Source: Dioscorea cayenensis subsp. rotundata
Lineage: Eukaryota; Streptophyta; Magnoliopsida; Dioscoreales; Dioscoreaceae
Direction: 5' to 3'
DNA length: 64,000 nucleotides
NCBI RefSeq assembly: GCF_009730915.1
Contig: NC_052486.1
Coordinates: 18,009,589-18,073,588, forward strand
Made by a program: the position numbers and the translations under genes. The notes below the pieces were generated by a model. That model was not told where the DNA came from. It saw only the letters and a program-made list of their open reading frames with translations, and did not search any database. Shown one piece after another: positions 24,101 to 34,768 of the stretch; position 1 is the stretch's first letter, and each line of letters begins with the position of its first letter.

Positions 24101-25684
24101 AATATAAGAGTTTTGTTTCATCAATCACAACTCAAATTGAACCAAGTTCTTATCATGAAGCCTGTGAGAACCCAGAATGGCAAAAGGCTATGCAAGATGA
24201 GATAAAGGCCTTGGAACAAAATAAAACTTGGGTCCTTTGTGATTTGCCATCAGAGAAGAAACCCATTGGATGCAAATGGGTTTACAAAGTAAAACACAAT
24301 GCTGATGGAACTGTGGAGAGGTTAAAGGCCAGACTTGTTGCAAAAGGATATACACAAAAGGAAGGATTAGATTACCATGAGACCTTCTCCCCTGTTGCCA
24401 AAATGGTCTCAGTGAGAGTTCTTTTAGCATTGGCAGCAGTAAAAGGATGGTATCTTCACCAATTCGATGTAAACAATGCTTTTTTACATGGTGACTTGAA
24501 TGAGGAAGTGTATATGCAACTACCTCCTGGATATGCCACTACTAAAGAGCCTAAGGTATGCAAACTTCTAAAAAGGCTTGTATGGTCTAAAAGCGAGGCC
24601 TCACGACAATGGTATGCAAAGCTTTCAAAGTTTATCATTCAGCATGGGTTTGTTCAATCTAAGGCTGATTATAGTCTATTCACCAAGTTTGAAAATGGTA
24701 TCTTCACTGCTTTGCTTGTTTATGTAGATGACATTATAGTTGCAAGCAACAACATAACATCTATCAATCATTTAAAGTCTCTTTTGAATGCTAAGTTCAA
24801 GATCAAAGACCTTGGTGAGCTGAAATTTTTCTTGGGTTTGGAAGTTGCTAGATCAAAAAAAGGGATACATGTTTGCCAGTCAAGTATGCCCTTGATTTGC
24901 TTGTTGACTCGGGGAACCATCGGGGCCAAACTCGTCAAGCTACCTTTGGATCAAAAATCTCAAGTTGTCAAAGGAAGATGGAGAATTGATAGTCGATCCA
25001 TCCATTTACGTAAGGCTTATAGGAAAGCTAATGTATTTGACCTTAACAAGGCCGGACTTGTCATACTCGAGTGCAATTGTTGAGCCAATTTATGGACAAC
25101 CCACGAAATACTCACTTAAATGCAGACACATAAAGTACTAAGGTATATTAAAATGGCACCGGTCAAGGTCTATTCTATCCCTCCAATTCAACTCTACAAC
25201 TTGAAGCTTACGATGGCGATGGATCGGGGGCTTGTCCGAGACACAAGAAGATCCAGTAACGGGGTATCTGCATCTTCATTGGGTCCTCTTTAATATCATG
25301 GAAATCCAAGAAACAACCAACGATTGTCACGTTCCTCCGCAGGTCGAGTATAGGGCCATGGCATCTACTTGTTGTGAATTATCTTGGTTGCGGTACTTGT
25401 TCGCAGATTTCAGAGCTGAACATCCTCAAGCAGCAACATTATATTGTGACAACAAAGCGACGAATACATATAGCGACTAATCCAGTGTTTCATGAACGCA
25501 CCAAACACATAGAACTCGATTGTCACTTGGTTCGAGAGAAGATACTGGATGGAAGCTTGATTACACATCATGTTAATGACGACATTGCAATTGGCGAGAT
25601 ATGTTCACAAAACCTCTCCCTAGCTACTTATTTCATTCTCATTTGGGCAAGATGGGAGTTGATAACATCTACTCTCCATCTTGT
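21152..25684 (+). pseudogene. Copia-1 gag-pol polyprotein, frameshifted
   Basis: The ATG at 21152 opens an 813-codon frame. It holds a gag UBN2-type region (about 45-230), zinc-knuckle-like [14 protein letters not shown] with a degenerate neighbour, protease core DSGASDHI (about 419), GAG-pre-integrase [10 protein letters not shown], and an integrase with HCDVWGP, SDNGGEF and an IVERKH glutamate. The frame breaks near 23490. The next open segment (23659-25083) has the connection region and reverse transcriptase with KARLVAKGYTQKEGLDY and YVDD (24721-24732). RNase H pieces follow in two more frames, with EYRAMASTCCELSWL and HIATNPVFHERTKHIELD. It would copy and integrate the element. At least three frameshifts prevent a full polyprotein. 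Confidence 0.9.
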
Positions 25685-25690
25685 GAAAGC

Positions 25691-26002
25691 TGATAAAGGA
25701 TGAAGATTGTTTGATAGCCGACTAAGCATGTTTTTTTCATAGACTTCTGCTTTTCCTGCTACGTATATACATGATACATGGGCCCTTGTTCAGTGGGTTT
25801 TCACCACCATGCCACTCACGGGTTTGTAAAAAGTCGCATAACCAAGAAAGTTGTATATATATATAAGAGAGAAGTGGTCGTAAGAGATCTTCATCTTGTT
25901 CAACAAAAGCTTTCCTTCTCTATCAAAATAGAACCATCTTTTCTGCTTTTCCTGAAATATTTCTTCATTTTACTTTCATATTTTGGTTTACATTTTGTGA
26001 TA
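25691..26002 (+). repeat. Copia-1 3' LTR
   Basis: 312 bp, the partner of 20828-21138. It is followed directly by CAAAC and the resumed KinB coding sequence. Confidence 0.92.
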
Positions 26003-27809
26003 CAAACATCCTCCTTGACCACAACTTCACCCCTAAAGTGGCTGACTTTGGATTGGCGAAACTTTGCAACAGAGAGAACACTCATGTGAGCATGACGGTA
26101 GGGCGGGGAACTCCGGGCTATGCTGCGCCGGAGATGTGGATGATGGGACAAGTGACATACAAATGTGATGTTTATAGCTTTGGGATACTCCTGTTTGAGA
26201 TTGCAGGGAGGAGGAGGAGCTTTGATGCAAGCTTGGAGGAAGATGAGCGTTGGTTTCCAAAGTGGGTGTGGGAGAGGTACGAGAATGGAGAAATGGAAAA
26301 GGTGATGGAGACAATTGGAGTTGATGATGAACACAAGGGTGAAACAGAGAGGAAACTAATGGTGGCCTTGTGGTGTGTGCAGTACCAGCCAGAAAGAAGG
26401 CCTCCCATGGACAAGGTTGTGAAGATGTTGGAAGGGGAGATGGAGATTGTGCCTCCATTGAACCCTTTCCAGCACCTGCTTTCATCTTCTGCACCATCCA
26501 AGGATTTGTGGAGTGGCACGAGTTTGTCATCAAGTGGAGCAGATAACCAAGGACTAAGATTTCACTCTTTACAACAACAGCAACAACAACAAGAAGAAGA
26601 AGCCGCTAGATTTTACTCTTTACCCGTTTGAAAAACCACACAGTAATTACCCACTGCCCACTTCAAGTATATCAGTTATTTGTAGCTGAAACAAAAGAAA
26701 TGCATATTATTTTCTCAGTTTGTACTGGTTTTCCTTTATATTAAATCAGTGATTTATTTACTTTCCTATATATATATATATATATATGAAATGCATATTC
26801 CAAAATATACATGTTTGAAGGAGGAGAACTAGAGAGTGTTATGTTAAACTGTGGGATAGAACACAATGACCGAGATAAAGCAGAGAGGATGAGCAAGGTG
26901 GCTTTGGGGTGTGTTCAGTATCAACCAGGTTCAAGACTTTCAACGGATGGCATTGAGAGAATGTTAAAAGGAGATGAAGAGATCACTGCACCAAAGAATT
27001 CATTCCAATATATGACAGTGGCGGCTCAAAGCTTATAAAGGCCTAAAGCGCAAGCATGGAACGGGGCCTTAATTAATTAGTAAAAAAAATTTTATTAAAA
27101 AAGTCATAATATAAAACAAACAATAACAAAATGATAGACACCAAAACAAACAACAAAAAACAAATAACAAGATTATAAAATAAAGCTAGTTCAAAAAGTT
27201 CAAAAAGAAAATCCTTATTTTATATAAATTCAGAAATTGTTTAGTTGACTTGATATCATCTTTGTATCTTCAAATCACATCCATTTCTTCATGTTGAAAA
27301 AGATCATTAAGGCTAAATAATCTCACAAAACACAAATTGATCAAAAACTCCTTTTGGGAATACATCTTGAGCTTCCAAGCAATTGCAAAGGCTTCATTTT
27401 AGCTTGTAGTCTTGAAAGGAAATTTAGGACTAATTCTCCTGCAAATATAATAATATTAAAGTTATTCACAAGTACAAACCAAATTCTACTCATATTTAAA
27501 TTTTTTTGCCAAGATGTATTACTAATAAGAGTATAGAAAGTACCAGATTGATTAGATTGAATTAATTTCCTTATCTCAAGTTTGTTGTCCCTTGTAAAGT
27601 CTATAACAATTTGAAGTCCATCAAACAATGAGTTGAAAGTCTTGTTGTCGCCCAGGTTACATCTGACCTACTACAAAAACCATACATAAGTAGCTAACAT
27701 AGATTTAAAGCAAAGAGAAGCAAATCAAAGTATGCCAAATAGTCAAGATTGAATCCCATGCTATAAAGACATTTATTCTATAAAAAGAAGAATTTCTCAC
27801 TCCCAAAAT

Positions 27810-30334
27810 TTATTTAAAATTTATTTTTCTAGCCTTTTGAGATGCAAAATTATTAATTAAGTTTTTATAATCAATTTCTTCTAGCATTTGTTTTTCAATT
27901 GATAATATAGACAATCCATTTAATCTTTCTTGAGACATTGTTGATCTTAGATAAGATTTTATTAATTTCAGTTTTGAAAAACTTCTTTCAGCTGAAGCAA
28001 CAGTTATAGGAGTTGTTAACATGATTCTATAAGCAATATACTCATTTGGAAAAGAATTAAACCTTTTTATTTGATTAAGTATGTCAATTAGAGTATTATC
28101 TTCTACTTGCATGATTTCTCTTAATACTTTCAATTCAAAAAATAAATCTAAACCATCGATATCAGAGTAGCTATTATGCTTTAAGCAACATTCAAGGTTA
28201 ATGCAACATTTTTTTAAAGTCTCATTATCTAATGATTTCAATTTCTTACCACTAAATAGAAAGCCAAAAATATCTTCATATAATTTGAATTGTTCAAATC
28301 TACTTTGAAGTGAAAGAATAACATTGTCCACTATATATAAGAAATAATCAATTCGAAATGATTCTTCAATGGTCTTTGTTGTTTCACGAGTATCATAGTC
28401 ATCAAATTGTCTTTTTCTTCTTATAACACGTTTCTCACAAAATTTAGGTTCTATATTCATTTCAAATGCAATTTCTTTAGTAGACACCATAGCACTTGCA
28501 AATCCTTCTTCTCTATATTTTTGAAAAAAAGAGATAAAACCTTTTATTTGATCTATAGCAACATCAATGCACATATCTTTCGATTGTAAATTTTTGCTAA
28601 TTGAATTAATAGCAAACAATATATCATACCAAATAGTAATACCCAATAAAAACTCAAAATTTTCAAGCTCATATATTGCTAAACAATTAGCTTCACTTTT
28701 AGTTTTTGGATCCTCACTAACTTCTACTAATTTCAATAAAGCATCTCTTATTTGTGGAGTTTGAAACCCCGATAGCTTTTAACACTTTCAATACGACTTT
28801 CCCAACGTGTTTGTGATAATGGTTTAAGAGTTAAATTGGGTATAGTATCTTTTTAAAAATTTTTCCATCTTTTTAGTAGAAGAAGCAAATAATGAATAAA
28901 TACGTTGTATTACTCCAAAAAAATGAGATAGCTTTTAGTGCAAGAACTAGCCATATCACATAGCACCAAATTTAGATTATGACAACCACATGGTGTATAA
29001 AAATGACCTAGGATTTATATCTAAAATTCTCTTTTGCACTCCTTGGTGTTTTCCCTTCATATTTGATCCATTATCATACCCTTGTCCTCTTAAGTTGTTA
29101 ATATCAAGACCTATATTTTTTTATTTCATCCACAATAATTTCGAAAAAGACTTTTTTTCCACTAGTATCATGTACTTGTAAAAAAACTCTAAAAAAATGT
29201 TCTTCTATTTTTTTATTGGAGTTGATGAAACATCCACAATTCTCACAATGAAAGACATTTGCTCTTGATGACTTATATCTGGAGTATAATCAAGCATAAT
29301 CGAAAAAAATATTTTTGCTTCTAATAATAATTTTTATCTTTAATTTCATTTGCTAACAAATTTATTAATTCATTTTTGCATGTTATGCCCAAGATAATGG
29401 TTATGAATTTCATCATGTTTAATGCGTCGAATATGTTCTTGCATCACCGGATCAAATTCGCAATCATTTCAATTAGACTTAAAAAAATTTCCATTACTTT
29501 CTTGATTGATTTTTTCATTTTTTCCCCTAAATGCCAAATTATTTTTACCAAGAGTTTTTATCACAGCAATAATTCTTAATAATACATTTTTTTCCAATGT
29601 CCCCTCTCTATTAATTTGTTCTTGGACATGCTTATCAATTGTTTTTATTTTTTTAATAGCCTCATTTCTAAATCAATCCATGAACTCATATTAAAAAAAC
29701 ATGCTCATTGCTTGTTTCATGATTTTTTTAAGCTTAGTACTTAGATTTCTCCAATCATTAGTACCTTCATTAGCTAGTTTACCAATACTTGAAATAGAGC
29801 TAAACAACTTGCAACAAAAACAAAATACTTTATCTAAATCTTTGGAATAAATCAACCATCGTCTTTCATGCTTCTCTCCATTTGCCAAATTTTGAATATA
29901 ATGTGTTGCAGAAAAATGTCTCGATAATTTATCTTTTGGAAAATCTATATCAGTAACTCTAATTGGCCCTTTTTCAACTAATAAATCTCTCAAATTTGCA
30001 TTAATATTTGTCCATTGACTAGGATCGTATATATTCTTAGAAATGCAATCATTAGATTCATTCACAAGTTGGTCTTCATAAGGATCTATATTAGATTTTT
30101 CGCTAGCTTCTTCTTCTATTTGAATATCATTTAACTCAACCACATTACTAACTTGTTCATTCACTCCATTTAAAGGACATTCTTCAGGTTCTTCTATGTT
30201 TTCTAACTCTGTTTTTGCATTGCTTGTTAAAAATTTATCAATAGCACCTTTTTTTGAGATTGTATTAAAGTTTCAATTCTTTTCTTTTTTTCTTGAGTTT
30301 TTGCATAACCGGATTCATACTTTCCGGTAGACAT
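27810..30334 (-). pseudogene. hAT transposase (TTF zinc finger, DUF4371, hAT dimerisation), broken
   Basis: The minus-strand ATG at 30334 gives MSTGKYESGYAKTQEKK and is followed by a frameshift in an A-run near 30255. The next frame (30164-29691) holds the TTF-type finger region with ATHYIQNLANGEKHERRWL and VFCFCCKLF. The middle (about 29690-28740, the DUF4371/RNase H-like core) is broken by several frame changes. The last frame (28736-27810) ends with the hAT dimerisation motif, ERSFSKLKLIKSYLRSTM. Such proteins cut and paste hAT elements by their RNase H-fold DDE site. This copy cannot make a complete one. Confidence 0.85.
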
Positions 30335-30460
30335 ATTTAAAAAAACAATATAAATTAAAATAACATGAGAAGGTTAAAACAATAGAACCTGTTAACTTGA
30401 GTAGTATATATGGATAAATTGTATTTGCCTCAGAGAAAATATATGTCTGGAACTCCTTGT

Positions 30461-30535
30461 CGCCTTACGGTTGTTACTTGTGAGTCGCCTTACGGTTGTT
30501 ACTTGTGAGTCGCCTTACGGTTGTTACTTGTGAGT
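30461..30535. repeat. 25-bp tandem repeat x 3 inside the hAT
   Basis: Three exact copies of a 25-bp unit containing CGCCTTACGGTTGTTACTTG, at 30461, 30486 and 30511. It lies about 130 bp upstream of the transposase start and 600 bp from the terminus. It could hold subterminal transposase-binding sites or be part of the promoter; neither is shown by the sequence. Confidence 0.9.
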
Positions 30536-31329
30536 CAGCTGTCAGCGAGTGATGATTATCGCAAACAAGAACTCAATAGCAATGATAAAAACCTTTAACG
30601 GTATAAAAAAAATTATAATCTTTATTTATAATAGAAATTAAAAAATTTGACCGTTAGTAACTCATGCCTATATTTTTTATTTTTTTATTTTTAGGAATAG
30701 GTTGGTTAGTTGGGGAAAAGATAGAGCATTAATTATGCATTGAAGTATTTTTTTGGAAATAGATTTGTTTCTTTGGGAGAAGAAGATAAGTAGTTATACA
30801 TTATAATTTATTAGTTTTTTTATTTAAAAAAACTAGTTGATGAAAGATTTGAAATAGGTGAAATATTAAATAAAAAAATTAAAATATTAATTAATTATAC
30901 AACAAAAAAATTATTATGATTACAAAAAAATAGGATTTTTAAAAATTTTTTTAAAAAAATTTAAAAGTTAATGATGAGGCCTCAAATTTAATTCATAAGT
31001 TGTTATGGACTTGGAGTTATTATAATCATTTTGATAATTAAGATTTTAAAAACTATAGTGGTTTAATTTAAGATGAGGCCCTTGATTTTTGGGGGCCTAA
31101 AGCGATTGCTTGATCAGCTTTACCCTTGAGCCGCCACTGATATATGATGCCATTTTATGGGAGTTCATATCAAAGGAGTGAAAGCAAAGGAGATTCAATA
31201 AGTGGTCTTGCACATGAACAACAACAAATGAAAGTGAAGGGAATAGTTTGATTCATCACAATCAGCAGTAAAACAATAAATTTAGAAGGTCTTCTTCATT
31301 TTGTTCAAATTCGATATATACGAGATATA

Positions 31330-31690
31330 TACTAGATCAGTGGAGTGAAAGCAGAGGAGATTCAACTAGCACAACAACAACAACAAATGATGATACCAAC
31401 GTTCAAGTAATCTATTGGTAGTCGGATCCACATTATAACCTTTTACAAGTGGTGAGAATTTGAATCATGGATAAGAGCACATTTATGAGAATGTAAGTAT
31501 TATGTACCGGTGGTTCCAGCACTAAGTATGCGCTGACTTCACTTCCATTGAGTCCATCGAGATTTGTGCACACACCTGTTTAGTGGTCTAGCTGTATTTG
31601 AACAGTGACAAATGATGGTAAAGAGAAATTGATTGATTAATCACAACCAGCAATAAATTCAGAAATTCTCCCTTTTCAAATTCCTTAAAT
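31330..31690 (+). pseudogene. A-type kinase tail relics
   Basis: Two more fragments of the A-type 3' end: AGTGGAGTGAAAGCAGAGGA with CAACAACAACAAATGATG at about 31340-31390, and an ACAAATGATGGTAAAGAGAA segment with the 3' UTR at about 31600-31690. No kinase domain remains. Confidence 0.6.
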
Positions 31691-31699
31691 TTCCTTAAA

Positions 31700-32031
31700 T
31701 TGTATAAAGTCCGTGTCTCCTATCAAACAGTGTTGAATACTCCTCTAAGCATCAGTGTCAACATATGTTTTATTGTGGAATTTTAGGCACCACAAATAAT
31801 TAGTATTCGATGTGATAAATTTTAGGCATTGAAGATGGTACCAACTCTGCAGCTGCCACACATTTAATTGCCAAAAGTTTGAAGAAATCATATCAAATTC
31901 AGAAGGTGGACATTATCTTTGGCCATGCATGACAACCTGGGGATAGAGCACCTCTCATGACAACTTCATAGATTGATGAAGAATGTCAATGAGCTTATGG
32001 CTCTAAATGAACTAAAATCATGCATGGAGTC
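31700..32031. other. Spacer, KinC upstream unit
   Basis: No gene. Aligns with the region upstream of KinB at about 18640-19260. Confidence 0.6.
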
Positions 32032-32047
32032 AGTATTCATTCATTTC

Positions 32048-33938
32048 ATGCATGGAGAGATGAGTGGCGACGTCCGCGCTGACCTTCACGCTTGACGGCC
32101 AAGCGGTCTATTCTGCTGTGAGCTTCTCTTCTTCGCCCTGCATCAGGGACTCCTTGTGGTCTCTGGATAGTGAGGAGGGAGATATAGGCGTGTTGTCTGC
32201 ACTATTGGACCCGGCAACATGGGACGTGGAGGATTTGTTTGACCTCCACGAGACTCTCACCGACGAGGTGAAGGTACAACTAGGGTGATACATGCTGGTA
32301 GATTCTGGGGAGGCTGGACTTGATGGCACGCATGAAGAGACAAGTGAGGAGATTGGTAATCAGCAGAATGCCAGAAGCTCACCCACCATGCTGTGCTGCC
32401 TGTGCCTCGCGAGGGTGGTGAGGGGGTGTCATCGGCAGGCAATAGTCTGGGTGATCTGGGGGCGCGAAGTGTATTGCCTTGCCGGAGAGGGGCTGTGACA
32501 TACAGTGAGGGTTGCAAGACGAGGTCGGATGCCGGAATGGTTGAGCTCAGCTCCCTTCCTAACCTCGAGATACCTGCCCGGAAGCTTCAGGAGCCGGTTG
32601 AGCGTCGCTCTCGGTCGGCTGTGGTGGAGTGGTGCTCCGACGATGGCGTTGAACCGCAGATGCATCACAAACGTATGAAGAGGTTTGGAACTGATGGTCA
32701 CGTCGATCGGTGGAGAAGGACAGATGGTTCCAAGGATGAGGCTGGTCCTTCGGCGGAGGGCTCGAGAAGGCGCGGTGTCGAATGCTGGGTGGTTCACTCA
32801 GTGAGGGCCCAGAAACCAGTGACAGGTGGAGTTACGACATTGGTCGAGGTTGGCAGGGTTGACTTCAGTCAGTTCGAGGTTGCATCTCGAGAGGGGACAT
32901 GATTAGTTGATAAAGATTGTGGGCTGGGCTCGGCTTCTGTGGACCCTGTTGTCATTGATTTGGGTCCAGTGATGGAGGGTGGGTTGGCAAATGAAGTTGG
33001 GTTTTCTTCGGGCCCGAGAGGAAATTATGTGGATCCTTTATTGAGTTGTGATGTGGGCCTTTTCTCGGCCCATTCTAAGAAGGTTGAGGTTGCTAGGCCT
33101 AGAAAGGCGATTGGGCCAGGGAAGGAGGACCTTCTTCAGGAGGCTTACGAGGAGGTTTCTAAGAGTGGTGACCTGATGTCTAAGAGTGTGGAACAGGGTG
33201 TTACTGATGCCTCACCTGCTTTGTCTCCGCCGCTTGGATTTTCTTGGAAATTTTGTCTGGAGTTTGGGCTCTTGATCCAGATAATGTTCATAGGTCCTCT
33301 TATGGTGTTAGTGGACCTAACTCCAGTATAGACGATGAGAGGGAGGATGACCCCCCTGTGGATAGTGATCTGCCTGATGAGATCAAGTCTGATGATTCAG
33401 TGTTCGAGTTCGAAAGAAATTTCAGGGCTTTTATGCCTGGGTTACAGGAGAGCAGTGTTGTTGACCCAAAGGTGCCAAAACCTGGTACCAGGCGCAGTGA
33501 GAGACAGAAGATTCCCTCTTCTAAGTGGAATGAAAAGGCAGGATCTGTGGCGAAACCACCGCGCTCGGCAAAGAAGAAAGGGGCACGGGAAGACTCAGAG
33601 GAAACGATTTCAGAGTGTTCCAAAAGGAAGCTAGAGGAGCAAATTGGTACCATCAGGCGTAGTTTGGAGTTTGTGGGGCAGAGATCGGCTGAGCTTTGTG
33701 TGGGCTCGGCGGTCGAGGAGGCGCCTTCTCAGTTGGAGAGTTAGTCTTTTTGCCTATCTGGGTGGGGGTCTGCTGTGGCCCTTTTTGTTTATTATTCTGT
33801 TTGTCCGTTGTTTTGTGTCTGGGAGAGAGTCTTTGTTAGTTGTATCACATATAGTGGTCCTTCCTTGTGTTGTTGTTGTACTTTTGTTCTGCTCCGTTTT
33901 TCCCTTTTAATTGAAGTGGTTTATCCACCTTTTCAAAA
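32048..33938 (+). mobile_element. ORF1-only 'half-LINE' (family 1), plus strand
   Basis: The 1891-bp insert is flanked by a perfect 16-bp duplication, AGTATTCATTCATTTC, at 32032-32047 and 33939-33954. The KinB upstream paralogue has the motif without the insert (about 19370). It carries a family-1 LINE ORF1 C-terminal region and then passes directly to a LINE 3' UTR ending AATTGAAGTGGTTTATCCAC. No endonuclease or reverse transcriptase is present. GC is clearly higher than the surroundings. It must have been mobilised in trans. Confidence 0.9.
32064..33744 (+). pseudogene. LINE ORF1-like coding remnant in the half-LINE
   Basis: Open segments at 32064-32288, 32393-32902, 32939-33331 and 33244-33744 read as acidic, Ser/Gly-rich protein. 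The last contains FEFERNFRAFMPGL and RRSERQKIPSSKW, then SVAKPPRSAKKK. This corresponds to the C-terminal half of ORF1 in the 4.8-11.5 kb LINE (motifs SFSW...GVWAL and AEPPKSARKK). No zinc knuckle and no ORF2 are seen, and no ATG opens the first segment. Frame changes make a single product unlikely. Confidence 0.65.
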
Positions 33939-33954
33939 AGTATTCATTCATTTC

Positions 33955-34768
33955 GTAAAAATTGGAGGGAGTTACTGAATGAATGTGAAATAAGCAGTTT
34001 AGTTTCTTATTTTTAAGTTTTCAATCCTTTTTTTGTGCCCAATGCTAACGCACAAACACCCAACTCTTTTGTTCAAGACCCCTCAATTATTGTAGACATG
34101 GGTTGTTTGGTTGGGGGTTTTTTGGAGCAGTGACGAGGAGTTACGAGAGATGAAGTGTGGTTGGGAGAGTAAGGAAGATGAGTTTAGAGGGGTGTTTCAA
34201 ACCTCCAAACCCCTCATATCTCACCCCTCTATATCGGTTTTTTGTTGGAGGGGTGGAGCTATTTAAAAAAATTTTAAATTTAAATATTTATGAAAAAACC
34301 AAATTACCCTTTATCAATTTAAAAAATTACCATAATATTCTTTTTAAAACCAAATTTTATCTCTTGTATTATTTTTATTTTCTTTTTTTAATGTGATAAT
34401 TAAAAATTAGTAATAATATAATTTTTATAATAATAATAATAATATAAAAGTGATTAAAAAATCAATGATAATAGCATTAAATTAATAATAATATTATATA
34501 AATAATATTATTACTAATATTAGTATTAATATTTAAAAAGGTCCCCCATTTCGTCGCATTGTTATGTCGCTATCTCATTCAAAACGCGTTTCGTTTTGTT
34601 GAATCATCTAAGAAATTTCCAACGATAAAGAAAAATTTCCATGACTCTTGACTTTATATTTTGAGAGGACTTTTCTCACGGAACTACAAATGGAGCATGA
34701 TGATGAGGGTATTATTATATATCCTCGAAGGTCCGTGTGCTCAGTGCTTCTAACTGCTATAGATAAAC
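33955..34768. other. KinC upstream region with an unassigned insert
   Basis: Flanks align with the KinB upstream region. About 34100-34560 has no counterpart there: a G-rich then AT-rich block beginning GGGTTGTTTGGTTGGGGG. It may be a MITE, but I cannot define its ends. Confidence 0.45.
34712..34725 (+). promoter_or_regulatory. KinC TATA box
   Basis: TTATTATATATCCT lies about 50 bp upstream of the KinC ATG. The same block occurs before KinB (about 19880) and relic F (about 54036), and is conserved while the flanks drift. Confidence 0.6.

Larger units (their letters stand above)
20828..26002 (+). mobile_element. Copia LTR retrotransposon in KinB (sense orientation)
   Basis: The element is 5175 bp. 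LTRs are at 20828-21138 (311 bp) and 25691-26002 (312 bp). A CAAAC target duplication lies at 20823-20827 and 26003-26007, and KinC shows the uninterrupted site. The primer-binding site TGGTATCAGAGA follows the 5' LTR. Domain order gag, protease, integrase, reverse transcriptase, RNase H is that of Copia (Ty1). LTR ends read TGTTA...TGATA, not the usual TG...CA. The element has frame breaks after the integrase and in the RNase H region, so it is not autonomous as read. Confidence 0.95.
19979..26631 (+). pseudogene. KinB: B-type LRK10L-like kinase split by a Copia retrotransposon
   Basis: Exon 1 (19979-20060; MSSGDSTQSN...) and exon 2 (20172-20827, resuming at 26008-26631) would give 453 residues without the insertion. 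The 111-bp intron has no stop and keeps frame. Visible parts are a short hydrophobic segment after residue 28, the linker NSWIEDATVERFL, glycine loop GSGGFG (about 121), lysine 142, catalytic loop HYDIKPAN, then DFG, APE and a Gln-rich tail. The Copia element sits directly after the Asn codon of the catalytic loop, with a 5-bp CAAAC duplication. Apart from the insertion the frame is open on both sides, so inactivation is probably recent. As transcribed it could give only a kinase truncated before DFG. The nearest paralogue is KinC, with near-identical C-terminal halves. Confidence 0.9.
27016..31139 (-). mobile_element. hAT transposon with TTF-finger/DUF4371-type transposase, minus strand
   Basis: The element is 4124 bp. 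Terminal inverted repeats CAGTGGCGGCTCAA are perfect over 14 bp, and an 8-bp target duplication ATATATGA lies at 27008-27015 and 31140-31147. The paralogous uninterrupted site is seen in KinA (CCAATATATGATGCC). The 8-bp duplication and CA.. ends are those of hAT. The transposase remnant is on the minus strand. Three 25-bp tandem repeats lie between the transposase start and the right end. Confidence 0.95.
26811..31280 (+). pseudogene. Relic A': C-terminal end of an A-type kinase, split by a hAT element
   Basis: Coding similarity starts abruptly at FEGGELESVMLNCGIEHNDR (kinase lobe end) and runs to the site of the hAT at 27015. It resumes at 31148 with the tail and 3' UTR. The catalytic part is absent. 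The junction of a KinB-type 3' flank (GAAATGCATATTCCAAAAT) with this truncated tail is shared with relics A'' and A''', so the truncation is older than the duplications. No product is expected. Confidence 0.85.

Noticed and set aside
28990-29694. Several plus-strand frames inside the hAT
   Set aside because: Low-complexity antisense shadows of the degraded DUF4371 region of the minus-strand transposase.
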